Part shown: positions 15,497 to 25,888 of the stretch, one piece after another | Layout: the number at the start of each line of letters is the position of its first letter | Numbering within the stretch: position 1 is the stretch's first letter | Source of the DNA: Bifidobacterium saimiriisciurei | Lineage (GTDB): Bacteria; Actinomycetota; Actinomycetes; Actinomycetales; Bifidobacteriaceae | Length of the DNA stretch: 64,000 nt | Direction: 5' to 3' | NCBI RefSeq assembly: GCF_010667655.1 | Contig: NZ_WHZU01000005.1 | Span: 62,001 to 126,000 of the forward strand | Position numbers and translations under genes: made by a program | The notes under the pieces: model-generated | What the model saw: only the letters and a program-made list of their open reading frames with translations | Told to the model about the DNA's origin: nothing | Database searches by the model: none

Positions 15497-17737
15497 ATGG
15501 GCAGCATGCCCGAAAAGAAACCAAAGACAGCACGTCGTGTATTCACGCTGATCCTTGCCTATATTATGTTCTGCGTCACCGGTGGCGTGGTCGCGTCGGG
15601 ATTCCTGCTTCCCGCAGTGTTCGGCGCCAACACCGTGGCCCAGAGCCTCACCGCACAGCTGAAGGCCGAAGACATCGACTTCGAGCTGGCCGACCTGCCG
15701 CAGCAGTCACGTATGTACGCGCGCGACGGCAAGACCGTCATCGCCACGTTCTACGAGCAGAACCGCATCATCGTTCCGCTGAAGAACATCTCCGACTACA
15801 TGCAGAAGGCGGTCGTCGCCCGTGAGGACCACCGATTCTTCGAGCATACCGGCATCGATCCGCAGGGCATCGCACGAGCCTTCGTGCAGACGTACATCAA
15901 GAAGGGCGACACCCAGGGCGGTTCGACCCTCACCCAGCAGTACGTGAAGAACATCCTCATCGACCAGTCGCTGGAGAAGGACGACCCGATCGCCGCCTAC
16001 CATGCGCAGGAGGAGACCATCGCCCGCAAGCTGCGCGAGATGCTCATCGCCGTGGAGCTGGAGAAGAACTACAGCAAGGCCGAGATCCTGCAGGGCTACC
16101 TCAACATCGCCCAGTTCGGCAAGAACACGTACGGCGTGGAGACCGCCGCGCAGCGCTACTTCTCCAAGAGCGCCAAGGACCTCAACCTCGTCGAGGCCGC
16201 GACGATCGCCGCCATCACGAAGAACCCGACGAGCTACGACCCGACCGTCAACCCGGACGAGGCCGAGAAGCAGCGCAACATCACGCTGGACCTCATGAGC
16301 GAGTGGGGTTTCGTCGACAAGTCGAAGACCGACGAGGCGAAGAAGATCCCGATCGAGAAGACGCTGCACCGCAAGACCGTGGCCGTGGGCTGCCAGTCGG
16401 CCGGCAACGCCGCGTACTTCTGCGACTACGCGCTGCATCAGATCGAGAACTCCCCGAAGTTCGGCAAGACGCTGGACGACCGCAAGAAGCTCATCAAGCA
16501 GGGCGGCCTCAACATCTACACCACGCTTGACGTGAACGCGCAGAACTCGGCGTGGAAGGCCGTCACCGACAACCTTCCCGTCAATGACCCGAGCGGCTAT
16601 GAGAACATCATCGCCGCCGTGAAGCCCGGCACCGGCGAGGTGCTGGCCCTGGCGCAGAACCGTATCTACGACGTCGCCGGCGCCCCGAACACCACAAAGA
16701 CCTCGGTGAACTACGCCGTGGACCGCGCGGACGGCGGCGGCAGCGGCTTCCAGGTCGGTTCCACGTGGAAGCCCATCAACTTCGCGGCATGGCTCAAGGC
16801 CGGGCATTCCATGAACGAGTCGCTGGCCACGTACACGAGCTATCCGGTGTCGTCGTTCCCCGGCGCCGGCCGAGCCTCCGAGGTCTGGGAGCTGCAGAAC
16901 TCCGGCGGTGGCACGGTAAGCCCCGAGACCCCGCTGCAGGCACTCAACCAGTCGCATAACACCACGCAGGCGTCCATGGCGCAGATCATCGGCCTGAACG
17001 CCATCGCCGACATGGCCAAGACGCTTGGCTACCATCGTCCCGACGGCCAGGCCATCGGCAAGCTGTCGCCGTCCATGGTGATCGGCACCATGCCGGCCTC
17101 GCCGCTGACCATGGCGAATATCTACGCCACCATCGCCGGCAACGGCGTGGAGTGCACCCCCATCGCCATCACCAAGATGACCAGCGCCTCCGGCAAGAAC
17201 TACGAGGTGCCCAGCGCCAACTGCCATCAGGCCATCTCCAAGGAGATCGCGCACAGCACCGCCTACGCGATGAACCTCAACGTCACGCAGGGTATCGCCA
17301 AGGACGCCCAGCTGAGCGACGGACGCCGCACCTACGCCAAGACCGGTACGAGCGAACAGAACGCACTGGCCACGTCCGGCTTCATCCCGCAGGTGGCGGC
17401 CTTCGCCATCATCACCAACGCGGAGAACTCGGGCCAGAACCTGTACGGCACCATCAACGGCGTCTACCGCTCCACCTGGTACGGTTCCGACATCGCACTG
17501 CCGACGTGGAAGCAGTTCATGGAGGGCTACATCTCGTCGGCGAAGATTCCCGCCGACAACAGCTATGGCCTTTCCGACGAGACCGGCGGTTCGGCAAGCT
17601 CCGGCACGACCAGCGGCAGCGAATCGGGCACGTCGGGAACCACCGGCGGCACGGCGGGCACGACTGGCGGAACCACCGGTTCCACGGGCACCGGAACGGG
17701 CACCGGCACCGAGGGCACGACCAACGAGGGCCAGTAA
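15497..17737 (+). CDS. class A penicillin-binding protein (transglycosylase/transpeptidase)
   Basis: A bifunctional cell-wall synthase of 746 residues. After a membrane anchor (about 15-40) comes the GT51 transglycosylase: VVAREDHRFFEHTGIDPQG (with the catalytic Glu near 109), GGSTLTQQYVKNI, RKLREMLIAVELEKN and QGYLNIAQFG. The transpeptidase has SxxK in QVGSTWKPINF (near 421), SHN (near 485) and KTG in AKTGTSEQ (near 614). The tail is Gly/Ser/Thr-rich, ending in TGTGTGT, exposed outside and typical of actinobacterial PBP1 proteins. Two ATGs (15497, 15506) are nearly equivalent. It is followed by a stem-loop at 17788. Confidence 0.95.
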   Translation: MGSMPEKKPKTARRVFTLILAYIMFCVTGGVVASGFLLPAVFGANTVAQSLTAQLKAEDIDFELADLPQQSRMYARDGKTVIATFYEQNRIIVPLKNISDYMQKAVVAREDHRFFEHTGIDPQGIARAFVQTYIKKGDTQGGSTLTQQYVKNILIDQSLEKDDPIAAYHAQEETIARKLREMLIAVELEKNYSKAEILQGYLNIAQFGKNTYGVETAAQRYFSKSAKDLNLVEAATIAAITKNPTSYDPTVNPDEAEKQRNITLDLMSEWGFVDKSKTDEAKKIPIEKTLHRKTVAVGCQSAGNAAYFCDYALHQIENSPKFGKTLDDRKKLIKQGGLNIYTTLDVNAQNSAWKAVTDNLPVNDPSGYENIIAAVKPGTGEVLALAQNRIYDVAGAPNTTKTSVNYAVDRADGGGSGFQVGSTWKPINFAAWLKAGHSMNESLATYTSYPVSSFPGAGRASEVWELQNSGGGTVSPETPLQALNQSHNTTQASMAQIIGLNAIADMAKTLGYHRPDGQAIGKLSPSMVIGTMPASPLTMANIYATIAGNGVECTPIAITKMTSASGKNYEVPSANCHQAISKEIAHSTAYAMNLNVTQGIAKDAQLSDGRRTYAKTGTSEQNALATSGFIPQVAAFAIITNAENSGQNLYGTINGVYRSTWYGSDIALPTWKQFMEGYISSAKIPADNSYGLSDETGGSASSGTTSGSESGTSGTTGGTAGTTGGTTGSTGTGTGTGTEGTTNEGQ

Positions 17738-17787
17738 GCCAAGCGGGTCAAGGCATGATGGCGGCCGGACGGCCGGCGTCATGTGGT

Positions 17788-17824
17788 AGAACAGGCGTAG
17801 GGGGATAACCTCTACGCCTGTTCT
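17788..17824 (+). terminator. stem-loop terminator after the PBP gene
   Basis: A 13-bp perfect stem (17788-17800 and 17812-17824) with an 11-base loop lies 51 bases past the PBP stop and before the next plus-strand gene. No T-run follows, so termination may be partial. Confidence 0.6.
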
Positions 17825-17893
17825 GCGTTATGGCGTCCGTCCGCCGCGAATGCCATGAACCATCCGTATCCGACATGTGGGAGGAACATCATC

Positions 17894-19045
17894 ATGGCGA
17901 AGAAGGAACCGACTACCGCCGCAATGGCCACTACGACAAAGAGGAAGACGGCGAAGGCCGTCAAACCGCATCTGTTCGACCCGCTGACGCTGCGCGGTCT
18001 GGAGATTCGCAACCGTGTATGGCTGCCGCCAATGGACACGTATTCGGTGTTCGCGCGGGACGGCAAGCCCACGCCGTTCCACTACCAGCATTACGTCTCG
18101 CGTGCGCTGGGCGGCTTCGGCATGATCATCGCCGAAGCCACGGCCGTCAGTCCCGAAGGCCGCATCTCCCCCAACGACGTCGGCCTGTGGAACGACGACC
18201 AGGTCGCCGCATGGAGCTGGATCGTCGACGGCATCCGTCAGGCCGGCGCCGTCCCCGCCATCCAGCTGAACCATTCCGGACGTAAGGGCTCCACCGGCTC
18301 GTTCTCCATCGGCTACCATGACCAGACCGTTCCGGCCGAGGCCGGCGGCTGGCGGACCGTGGCGCCGAGCGCCATCCCGTTCGGGGACTACGCCACGCCC
18401 CACGAGCTGAACGTCGATGAGATCCACGGCATCGTCGACCAGTTCCGGGCCGCCGCCGAACGCGCCGTACGCGCGGGGTTCCAGGCCATCGAAATCCATG
18501 CCGCCCACGGCTATCTGATCAGCGAGTTCCTCGACCCGCTCACCAACGAACGCACCGACGAATACGGTGGCGACCTCGACGGCCGCATGCGTCTGCTCAT
18601 CGAGGTGACCGACGCGATACGCAGCGTCATCCCCGACACCATGCCGCTGCTGGTGCGCATCTCCGCCACGGACTGGGCGGCCGGCGGCTGGGACCTCGAT
18701 CAGACCATCGAGACCGCGCGCGTGCTGCGCGGCCATGGGGTCGATCTGATCGACGTCTCGACGGGTGGCATCATCGCCGGTGTGACGATTCCCGTCGAAC
18801 CGGGATACCAGGTGCCGTTCGCGCAGCAGATCCGCAAGCGCGCGGATGTGCGCACCACGGCCGTCGGACTCATCACCAAGGCCAAGCAGGCCGATAAGAT
18901 CATCCGCCGGCGCGACGCCGACGCCGTGGAGATCGGCCGTGCGGCGCTGCGCAACCCGTACTGGCCGCTGCGCGCCGCCTACAAGCTCGGCATCCCCGAC
19001 GAGAACGCGCCGTATCCGGACCAGTACGTCGCCGGAGCCTTCTAG
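17894..19045 (+). CDS. Old Yellow Enzyme-family NADH:flavin oxidoreductase
   Basis: An FMN-dependent enoate/xenobiotic reductase-type enzyme of about 383 residues. Features of the OYE barrel: the start FDPLTLRGLEIRNRVWLPPMDTYS, QLNHSGRKGS with the substrate-binding His, AIEIHAAHGYLISEFLDPLTN (active site) and TNERTDEYGGDLDGRMRLL. It resembles YqjM/NamA more than fungal OYEs. Substrate is unknown. The ATG at 17894 has GGGAGGA eight bases upstream. Its TAG overlaps the stop of pyrD by 3 bases on the other strand, so the genes are tail-to-tail with no space for a separate terminator. The Lys/Thr-rich 30-residue N-terminal extension is unusual. Confidence 0.88.
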   Translation: MAKKEPTTAAMATTTKRKTAKAVKPHLFDPLTLRGLEIRNRVWLPPMDTYSVFARDGKPTPFHYQHYVSRALGGFGMIIAEATAVSPEGRISPNDVGLWNDDQVAAWSWIVDGIRQAGAVPAIQLNHSGRKGSTGSFSIGYHDQTVPAEAGGWRTVAPSAIPFGDYATPHELNVDEIHGIVDQFRAAAERAVRAGFQAIEIHAAHGYLISEFLDPLTNERTDEYGGDLDGRMRLLIEVTDAIRSVIPDTMPLLVRISATDWAAGGWDLDQTIETARVLRGHGVDLIDVSTGGIIAGVTIPVEPGYQVPFAQQIRKRADVRTTAVGLITKAKQADKIIRRRDADAVEIGRAALRNPYWPLRAAYKLGIPDENAPYPDQYVAGAF

Positions 19046-20193
19046 CGCACGTCCACGCCGACGGCTTCGGCGACGTTGTCGAAGCCGTCCTCGTGGAGCA
19101 GCTCGACCAGTCCGCGCTTCAGCGTGGTGATGTTCTGCGGGCCGCAGTACATCAGCGACGAGATGAACATGACCAGCGAGGCGCCGGCGCGAATCTTCAT
19201 ATACGCCTGCCTGGGCGTGAACACGCCGCCGATGCCGGCGATGGCGAACCGGTCGCCGTATTCGCGGTAGGTCTGCGCCACCATGGCGTCGCTGCGCTTG
19301 CGGCACGGCAGACCGGAGAGACCGCCCTTCCAGTCGGCGGGGACGTCGTCCATGCCGGTGCGGTCCTTCTGCAGGTTCGCGATGGAGACGCCCTGCACGT
19401 TGTGTTCGGCCAGCACGTCGAGCAGCTCCTTGAATTCGGGCCACGGCTTGTTGAGCGGCAGCTTGACGAGCACCGGCTGCGGACGGTCGACCTTGTCGAG
19501 TTCAGCAAACAGACGGTCGAGGTTGTTCGGGTCGCTGGTGAACGGCTCGCCGGCCATGGTGTTCGGGCAGGAGACGTTGATCTCGATCATGTTCGTACGG
19601 CCCACGGCGCGTTCGAACGACGTGCGGTAGTCGGCGATGCCCTCGTCGAGGTCGCCGACGAGATTGTCGTTCGTGCGGGCGATCGATACGGACATCCTCA
19701 TGGTCCTCGCGTTCGTATAGGCCTTCTCCGCGCGGGCGATGACCTTGTCGGAACCGATGTTGGCGAGGCCGGCGTGCACGACCATCGAACCGTAGTCGGG
19801 CAAGCGGTGGAACCACGGGCGGGGGTTGCCGGCGCAGGGACGGGCGGTCGTCGAACCGACGGTCTCGAAGCCGAATCCGGCGGCGTCGAGCACGGCCGGC
19901 AGGTCGCAGTTCTTGTCGAGACCGGCGGAAAGGCCGAACGGGTTGTCGAAGCGGATGCCCATGACCTCGGTCTCCAGGGCGGGGTCGGTGTAGTCGAGCA
20001 TCTCGCGCAGCATCCACATCAGCGGCTTCACCCGGCCGGCGGCGGCGCAGCCGGCAATCATCGCGTCATGCGCCTTGTCCGGCGGCATGGCGAAGAACAT
20101 CTTCTTCGCCACGTTCCGGTAGGCGAAGGTGAACAGATCGGTGCTGGCCTTGTTGATGGCGTTCTGTACTGGCGACTGCGACACGTAACTCAT
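19042..20193 (-). CDS. pyrD: dihydroorotate dehydrogenase, class 2 (quinone type)
   Basis: PyrD oxidises dihydroorotate to orotate in pyrimidine synthesis; class 2 enzymes are membrane-associated and pass electrons to quinone. The protein of about 383 residues has NPFGLSAGLDKNCDLPAV, GFGFETVGSTTARPCAGNPRPWFHRLPD, MIEINVSCPNT, PVLVKLPLNKPWPEF and IAGIGGVFTPRQAYMKI. The N-terminal extension with an amphipathic helix is class-2-like. ATG at 20193 follows AAAAAGGGA. Two direct TTTCGTGACCG repeats lie upstream in the leader. No other pyr gene is nearby, so it stands alone here. Confidence 0.93.
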   Translation of the reverse strand: MSYVSQSPVQNAINKASTDLFTFAYRNVAKKMFFAMPPDKAHDAMIAGCAAAGRVKPLMWMLREMLDYTDPALETEVMGIRFDNPFGLSAGLDKNCDLPAVLDAAGFGFETVGSTTARPCAGNPRPWFHRLPDYGSMVVHAGLANIGSDKVIARAEKAYTNARTMRMSVSIARTNDNLVGDLDEGIADYRTSFERAVGRTNMIEINVSCPNTMAGEPFTSDPNNLDRLFAELDKVDRPQPVLVKLPLNKPWPEFKELLDVLAEHNVQGVSIANLQKDRTGMDDVPADWKGGLSGLPCRKRSDAMVAQTYREYGDRFAIAGIGGVFTPRQAYMKIRAGASLVMFISSLMYCGPQNITTLKRGLVELLHEDGFDNVAEAVGVDVR

Positions 20194-20245
20194 ACGTCCC
20201 TTTTTACACGCTTCCGCCGCCCGACGCCAAGGAATCCGATAGATC

Positions 20246-20278
20246 CGGTCACGAAAGTCGGTTGATTCGGTCACGAAA
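20246..20278 (-). promoter_or_regulatory. direct repeat pair upstream of pyrD
   Basis: CGGTCACGAAA occurs at 20246-20256 and 20268-20278 with a period of 22 bases, about two DNA turns. It lies between pyrD's start and a TATAAC box near 20310 (minus strand), which may be its promoter. A pair of operator half-sites is one reading; no known regulator is assigned. Confidence 0.4.
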
Positions 20279-20362
20279 TCTCTAACTTGGTCGAATCCGT
20301 TATAAGGGCCCCATAATCGACGTCCTTATGAACGGTTCGGCCAAGTTTCGTGGATATTCCGG

Positions 20363-21751
20363 TCAGGTGATGCGATACGTCCATTCCCGGGTCTCGTATT
20401 TGTCGACGGCCAGGAACCGTGCCTCGTCGATGACGTCGGCCGACAGAACAGACGGACGGGACGAGAAGATATCGGCGAGCGCGTGGTCCCGCATCGATTC
20501 GACGACGGCCTCACGGCTCAATGCCGTGAGCGTGCGCAACGGCGTCACGCGTTTCTTCGCCGAGGATACGGCCTTGTCGACGAGCTTCTCCCCGGATATG
20601 CGCAGCACGTGGGTCATGAGTTCGGCGTCGATGTCATAGGCCATGGTGACATGGTGAAGGATGCAGCCGGGGCCGCGGGAGCCGTCCGAGGCACGCCGAG
20701 GCGCGGGGAAGCGGCGCTGGGCGGCGCCGCCGATCTTGCCGCCGTCGACCGTGGCGATGTCGTTGAGCGGCTGCGGGACGGCGGGGATGCCGATGGCGTG
20801 CAGGGCGTCGAACGCCCACGCATCGCACAATCGGTAGGATGCCGCGGCGTCGAGGCCGGCCGTGAACCCGGACGGAACGTACAGCGAATACGTGATGGTC
20901 TCGTCGGGGCGGACGAACATGGCGCCTCCGCCGGTCACTCGGCGCACCACCGTGAATCCGGCCGATGCCGCCGCCTGTTCGTCGACCTCGTTGCGCACGG
21001 ACTGGTAGGCGCCGATGACGACGGCCGCGCTCCCCCACCGCCAGAATCTGAGCGTCGGCGGCAGCTGGCCTGCGGCCACGCGCCGCGCGATGACCTCGTC
21101 GAGCGCCATCTGCATGGCTGGGTCATAGGGTTCGGCGTCGATGATGACGTCGACGCACGGGACGAGAGCGGACCATCGTCTGGCGAAATCGTCATTCCCC
21201 GGACCGTCGAGAATCTCCCTGGCGGTCGGGTTCTCTTCCGTCTGACCGGACCACCGGCCGTCGTTATCCCGTGCGCCATGGCCGAGGGCATTGGCGACGG
21301 CACGCATCGTGGCCGTGGCGATGGCGTCGGTCGTGGTGCCGATCAATCGTACGTTCGTATGGTCGGCGATGACGGCGGCGATGACATCACGCAGTCGCAT
21401 TGTGTCGATCGGCAGCGGCCGTCGGGCAAGAATCCGTTCGATGCCGGTTATCAATGTCATATCGGCGACGCCGGTGTCGTCGGTTTCCTCGATAAGGAAA
21501 TCGCCGTCGATATGGGCCTCCGTCACGATGATGTCATCATCGCCGTTCCCGTCATCGCCGGCGGCCGGTTTGCCGCTCCCCAATCGGACGGACACCGCCA
21601 CAAGTTTGCCGCTCGGCGTCTTGTATTCGCCACGGCCGACGGTTTGCATCGGCCCGGCTGCGGACCTCGCGGCGCCGTACTCCACGGCATCGGGTTCCAC
21701 GGCATCGGACTCCATGACGGCGGATTCGGATTCAACGTTGCGTATGACCAT
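20363..21751 (-). CDS. lipoate-protein ligase A family protein with N-terminal accessory domain
   Basis: A lipoyl-transfer enzyme of about 462 residues that attaches (or scavenges) lipoate onto lipoyl-domain proteins. The catalytic LplA-type domain is in the C-terminal half: RRVTGGGAMFVRPDETITYSL (lipoate-binding, near 270), the DGGKIGGAAQRR lysine loop (near 337) and GCILHHVTMAYDID. The N-terminal half (TPSGKLVAVSVRLG through NVRLIGTTTDAIATATM) looks like the ligase accessory domain that is C-terminal in E. coli LplA, so the order is swapped. Start at 21751 is a choice; 21916 is open too. The only likely target in the window is GcvH at 27227. Confidence 0.8.
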   Translation of the reverse strand: MVIRNVESESAVMESDAVEPDAVEYGAARSAAGPMQTVGRGEYKTPSGKLVAVSVRLGSGKPAAGDDGNGDDDIIVTEAHIDGDFLIEETDDTGVADMTLITGIERILARRPLPIDTMRLRDVIAAVIADHTNVRLIGTTTDAIATATMRAVANALGHGARDNDGRWSGQTEENPTAREILDGPGNDDFARRWSALVPCVDVIIDAEPYDPAMQMALDEVIARRVAAGQLPPTLRFWRWGSAAVVIGAYQSVRNEVDEQAAASAGFTVVRRVTGGGAMFVRPDETITYSLYVPSGFTAGLDAAASYRLCDAWAFDALHAIGIPAVPQPLNDIATVDGGKIGGAAQRRFPAPRRASDGSRGPGCILHHVTMAYDIDAELMTHVLRISGEKLVDKAVSSAKKRVTPLRTLTALSREAVVESMRDHALADIFSSRPSVLSADVIDEARFLAVDKYETREWTYRIT

Positions 21752-21807
21752 ACCGCCACCGTATCGGCCGCTGTCTACCGCCGCTCGAGTCCGGTTCGTC
21801 GTACCCA

Positions 21808-22055
21808 TACGACGGATGGGAACCGCACGACTCCCCCGGTTACCATCCGTTGCACGAAACATGACAGACAGGAACCGTAGCCCTCCCCTGCGTCCTGTTC
21901 GCCAAATCCCACGCAACGGACAGGAATCTTAAGGATTCCTCGGTTCCCATCCGTTGCACGATACGCGACGAATGGGAACCGCACCATCTCTTCGCGTCCC
22001 GTTCGTCGCGTACATACGACGAAACCGCCCCGTAGATATTCCACAAGGCGGTTTT
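21808..22055. repeat. GGTTCCCATCCGTTGC-type repeat cluster and hairpin between lplA and leuB
   Basis: About 360 noncoding bases hold four copies of a GGTT(C/A)CCATCCGTTGC motif: 21811-21826 and 21965-21980 in one orientation, 21838-21857 and 21942-21961 in the other. The last two form an inverted pair that can fold. A fifth copy is at 34793-34810. A hairpin AAACCGCC (22022-22029)/GGCGGTTT (22048-22055) closer to leuB may end leuB transcription. Confidence 0.6.
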
Positions 22056-22113
22056 GTTGGATGCGAGCGACGCAACGATGCAGTGCCTACAAGGCTTGCA
22101 TGGCTTGCAACGC

Positions 22114-23154
22114 TCACAGGCGGGCGAGGATGTCCTTGCCGACCTGTTCGGTGCTGCGCTGCGTGGAGCCGAGCTCCTCGATGTCGGCCTCCACGGCGGC
22201 GTCGATGCGCTCGGCGATCTCGTCGTAGCCGAAGTGACGCAGCAGCATGGCGGTGGACAGCACGGCGGCCGTCGGGTTGGCGATGCCCTTGCCGGCGATG
22301 TCGGGGGCGGATCCGTGGATCGGCTCGAACATCGACGGGTATTCGTTGCTGGCGTTGATGCAGCCGGAGGCGGAGTATCCCACGCCGCCGACCACGGCAC
22401 CGGCCTCATCGGTGATGATGTCGCCGAAGAGGTTGTCGGTGAGGATCACGTCGAAACGGCTCGGGTTGGAGACCAGGAAGATGGTGGTCGCGTCGATGTG
22501 CAGGTAGTCGTGCGTGACCTCCGGGTACTCCTCGCCGACCTTGTCGACGATGCGCTGCCACATGTCGCCGGCGTTGACGAGCACGTTCTTCTTGTGCACG
22601 AGGGTGACGTGCTTCTTGCGCTTCATGGCCAGCTCGAAGGCGTAGCGCACCACGCGCTCGACGCCGTAGGCGGTGTTGATGGAGACCTCGGTGGCCACCT
22701 CGTTCGGCGTGCCGACGCGCACGGCGCCGCCGGCGCCGCAGTACAGGCCCTCGGTGCCTTCACGCACGACGACGAAGTCGATGTCGCCGGGGTTGGCGAG
22801 CGGCGAGGTGACGCCCTTGTACAGCTTGGTCGGGCGGAGGTTCACGTACTGGTCAAGCGCGAAGCGCAGCTTGAGCAGCAGGCCGCGTTCCAGGATGCCG
22901 GCCTTGATGCGCGGGTCGCCGACGGCGCCGAGCAGGATGGCGTCCTGCTTCTTGATCTCCTCGAGTTCGTCGTCGGGCAGGATGGCGCCGTCACGCAGGT
23001 AGCGCTCGGCACCGAGCTCGAAGTTGGTGTAGTTGAAGTTCACGACGCCTTCGGAGGCCTTCTCCAGCACGGCCTGGGCGACGGGCGTGACTTCCTTGCC
23101 GATGCCATCGCCGGGGATGACCGCGATGTTCAATGTCTTGATGTCATTTGCCAT
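22114..23154 (-). CDS. leuB: 3-isopropylmalate dehydrogenase
   Basis: LeuB converts 3-isopropylmalate to 2-oxoisocaproate in leucine synthesis. The 346-residue protein shows [18 protein letters not shown] at the start, [17 protein letters not shown] (substrate-binding arginines), [28 protein letters not shown], the [28 protein letters not shown] metal-binding segment and [12 protein letters not shown]. Length fits the actinobacterial-type LeuB. ATG at 23154 is at the family start; a longer open frame to 23604 is not used. No other leu gene is adjacent, which is common for a standalone leuB. Confidence 0.95.
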   Translation of the reverse strand: MANDIKTLNIAVIPGDGIGKEVTPVAQAVLEKASEGVVNFNYTNFELGAERYLRDGAILPDDELEEIKKQDAILLGAVGDPRIKAGILERGLLLKLRFALDQYVNLRPTKLYKGVTSPLANPGDIDFVVVREGTEGLYCGAGGAVRVGTPNEVATEVSINTAYGVERVVRYAFELAMKRKKHVTLVHKKNVLVNAGDMWQRIVDKVGEEYPEVTHDYLHIDATTIFLVSNPSRFDVILTDNLFGDIITDEAGAVVGGVGYSASGCINASNEYPSMFEPIHGSAPDIAGKGIANPTAAVLSTAMLLRHFGYDEIAERIDAAVEADIEELGSTQRSTEQVGKDILARL

Positions 23155-23216
23155 ACCCAACAGGGTAGGTGCGCCCGTCCGGAAACAATCCCGCCGTTCC
23201 GTCTTATGGACACATG

Positions 23217-23246
23217 CCGGCTCCCCTTTCCGGGAAGGGGAGCCGG
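23217..23246 (-). terminator. stem-loop after the S9 peptidase gene
   Basis: A 12-bp perfect stem CCGGCTCCCCTT/AAGGGGAGCCGG (23217-23228 and 23235-23246) around a 6-base loop lies 12 bases past the peptidase stop on the minus strand. No T-run follows. Confidence 0.65.
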
Positions 23247-23258
23247 CCGGTCCTCGTT

Positions 23259-25700
23259 CTACTCCTCGATGCCCATGGCGGAGAGGCACCAGGCGTTTTC
23301 GTAGGAGATCTCCTGCCAGCGCTTGTAACGGCCCGTCACGCCGCCATGGCCGGCCTCCACCTCGATCTTCGCCACGGCGTCGACCTCGGCGTCCGGCTCC
23401 TGCAGGCGGGCGATCCACTTGAGCGGTTCCACGTAGAGCACGCGCGTGTCGTTCATCGACGTGGTGATGAACATGGCAGGGAAGTGCCTCGTGCCGTATT
23501 CGCGCTCGCGCTCGTCGGCGTCCTGCACGTTCTCGTACGGCGAGTACTGCTTCATGTAGCGGTAGACCTCGGCGTTGTGCAGCGGGTCGCCCCACTCGTC
23601 CCATTCGGTGACGGTCAGCGGCAGCGACGTGTCGAGGATGGACGTAAGCGCGTCGACGAACGGCACGTCCGCCTCGATGCCCGCGTAGAGCTGCGGCGCC
23701 ATGTTGGCCACGGCGCCCATGAGCAGGCCGCCGGCCGAGCCGCCGTTGGCCACGGTGCGCTTCGGGTCGGCGATGCCGTTGCGCTGCAGGGCGGCCGTGA
23801 CGTCGATGAAGTCGATGAACGTGTTCATCTTGTTGAGCTTGCGGCCCTGCTCATACCAGCCTCGGCCGAGCTCGCCGCCGCCGCGCACATGCGGCACGGC
23901 GTAGAGCACGCCTCGGTCGAGCAGGCTCAGACGCGGCACGGAGAAGCTCGGGTCGGAGCTGATCTCGTACGCGCCGTAGCCGGTGATGAACATCGGCGCC
24001 TCGCGGCGGTCGTAGCGCGCCGACATGTCCTCGTACGAGAGCGTCAGCTCGCGCGGCACCTCGATGACCTCGTCGGTCAGGCCCTCGCGCGCGCCCTCCA
24101 GCGCGGGGATGAGCCCGCGGCGCCACACCAGCGAGACGGGCACATGCTCGCCGTCGCGCACGCGCACCCACATGCGCTTTTCGGCGTAGTCTGCGGGGTC
24201 GAAGTCGCCGAGCACGGTGGCGCGCTTGAGCAGCACGTCGGTGTCGGTCTCGGGATCGTATTCATGCAGCTCGCCCGGCTGCGTGTAGCTCACGGTCGTG
24301 TAGCGCATGCGCGGCGCGTCATACGAGGGGTTGCCGCTCATGCCGATGGAGTACAGCTTGCCGTCCACACGCGGCACGATGCCGCCGAATCCCCACGGGC
24401 GGCCGGCGAGGAAGTCCTCCTTGGCGGCGCGCTTGGGCATGACGGCCAGCTGCGGCAGGCTGTCGGCACGGTACGACAGCGCCACGAAGTGCCGGTACAT
24501 GGCGATGCCCTCGATGCGCAGTCCCTGCACGCCCTGCAGGATCTCCGGATTGTCGGGGATGTCGCTCAGCGTGCTGATGGACTGGTATCGGGTGGCGCGG
24601 GTCTGCGGCGTCGGACGGCCGCCGTGCGGCGGCTCGCATCCGGCGAGCGACCCCTGCGCCACGCATACGCCCTCGCCGAGCGTGTACGGCGGCTGGTGGG
24701 TGCGCATGTCGATGACGTCGATCTCGAAGTTCGGGTTCGACACGTTGTGGATCACGAGGGCGACGGGGATGTTGCCGGCCTCGTCCTCGAACTCGGCGAA
24801 GCTCACGTCGTATTCGACGCCTTCGGTGCGTTCGATGAACGGCTTGAACTCGCCTTCGGGGTCGTCCACCGAAAGCATCAGCACCTCGGACGTGGTCTTC
24901 GACCCGGATTCGACGATGATCTGCTGTTCGTCGAACGAGATGCCGACGCCCACCCAGAACCGCTCGTCGGGGTCGTGATACACCTGCACGTCGTCGTCGG
25001 CGCTGGTGCCGACGCGGTGACGCCAGACGCAGTAGGGGCGCCATGCGGCGTCGACCTTCGTGTAGAACACCCATTTGCCGTCGGGCGTGATGCATCCGCC
25101 GCCGGCGACCTCGTGGATGGTCTCGGGGAAGTCCTCCCCCGTTTCGAGGTCGCGGATACGCAGGTCGTAGCGTTCGTTGCCCGTCACATCCACGCTATAT
25201 GCCATGAGACGTCCGTCATGGCTCATGTCCATGCCGCCGATGCTGAAGAACTGGTGGCCCTCGGCCTCCTCGTTGCAGTCGAAGACGATCTCCTCGCCGA
25301 CGGGCCGGTCGCCGCCGGCCGCGGCGATGGTCGGGGGATCCCAGTCGTCGGCGCCGCGGATGGGCACGCGGCACTGGATGCCGTACTGCTTGCCCTCCTG
25401 CGTGCGCGTGTAGTACCAGTAGCCGTTCATGCGCGTGGGCACCGACATGTCGGTCTGCTGCACGCGGGAGCGAATCTCCTCGAACAGCGTGCCGCGCAGC
25501 GTCTTCAATCCCGCCATGCGCTGCTCGCAGTATGCGTTCTGCGCGGCCACGTACTCCTGCACGCGGTCGGATTCCTTGTCGCGCATCCATTCGTACGGAT
25601 CGCTGAACGTATCCCCTTGAGCGCGGCGTCGGCTGGGTTCCTTCACGGCCTCCGGCGGCTTGAGCCCTGCGACGTCCGTCCATCCATTGTCCACAGTCAT
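23259..25700 (-). CDS. S9 family oligopeptidase (oligopeptidase B/protease II type)
   Basis: A cytoplasmic serine oligopeptidase of 813 residues cleaving short peptides, most often after basic residues in this family. An N-terminal seven-bladed propeller (about 70-430) precedes the hydrolase domain. Seen: [33 protein letters not shown] (nucleophile Ser near 651), [17 protein letters not shown] containing the Asp, and [16 protein letters not shown] (His near 783). It is longer than E. coli PtrB by about 130 residues through N-terminal and loop insertions. Its upstream neighbour on the same strand is the DUF2183 gene, after which a 14-bp terminator stands. Confidence 0.92.
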   Translation of the reverse strand: MTVDNGWTDVAGLKPPEAVKEPSRRRAQGDTFSDPYEWMRDKESDRVQEYVAAQNAYCEQRMAGLKTLRGTLFEEIRSRVQQTDMSVPTRMNGYWYYTRTQEGKQYGIQCRVPIRGADDWDPPTIAAAGGDRPVGEEIVFDCNEEAEGHQFFSIGGMDMSHDGRLMAYSVDVTGNERYDLRIRDLETGEDFPETIHEVAGGGCITPDGKWVFYTKVDAAWRPYCVWRHRVGTSADDDVQVYHDPDERFWVGVGISFDEQQIIVESGSKTTSEVLMLSVDDPEGEFKPFIERTEGVEYDVSFAEFEDEAGNIPVALVIHNVSNPNFEIDVIDMRTHQPPYTLGEGVCVAQGSLAGCEPPHGGRPTPQTRATRYQSISTLSDIPDNPEILQGVQGLRIEGIAMYRHFVALSYRADSLPQLAVMPKRAAKEDFLAGRPWGFGGIVPRVDGKLYSIGMSGNPSYDAPRMRYTTVSYTQPGELHEYDPETDTDVLLKRATVLGDFDPADYAEKRMWVRVRDGEHVPVSLVWRRGLIPALEGAREGLTDEVIEVPRELTLSYEDMSARYDRREAPMFITGYGAYEISSDPSFSVPRLSLLDRGVLYAVPHVRGGGELGRGWYEQGRKLNKMNTFIDFIDVTAALQRNGIADPKRTVANGGSAGGLLMGAVANMAPQLYAGIEADVPFVDALTSILDTSLPLTVTEWDEWGDPLHNAEVYRYMKQYSPYENVQDADEREREYGTRHFPAMFITTSMNDTRVLYVEPLKWIARLQEPDAEVDAVAKIEVEAGHGGVTGRYKRWQEISYENAWCLSAMGIEE

Positions 25701-25800
25701 ACGCTCAAGTATCCCACGCTTTTATCGGTTTCTTATAGAATTCGGCGGTTTTTCGTCACGAAGCATATGGATTGACGTCATTGATGACGGATAATGACGG

Positions 25801-25838
25801 CGATGGGGCCGCCGGACGATTCGTCGGCGGCCCCATCG
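25801..25838 (-). terminator. strong stem-loop terminator after the DUF2183 gene
   Basis: A 14-bp perfect stem (25801-25814 and 25825-25838) with a 10-base loop is 50 bases past the DUF2183 stop on the minus strand. GC-rich with no T-run. Confidence 0.75.
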
Positions 25839-25888
25839 GATGGACGACGTGGAATCGGACAGCGATGAATCGCGATCGGGATTCCGCG

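Noticed and set aside
15707..17782. 691-residue minus-strand ORF over the PBP
   Set aside because: Antisense to catalytic motifs of a clear PBP; composition Gly/Arg/Val/Leu without any domain.
23169..25775. 868-residue plus-strand ORF over the S9 peptidase
   Set aside because: Shadow of the peptidase; no plausible domain or start signal.
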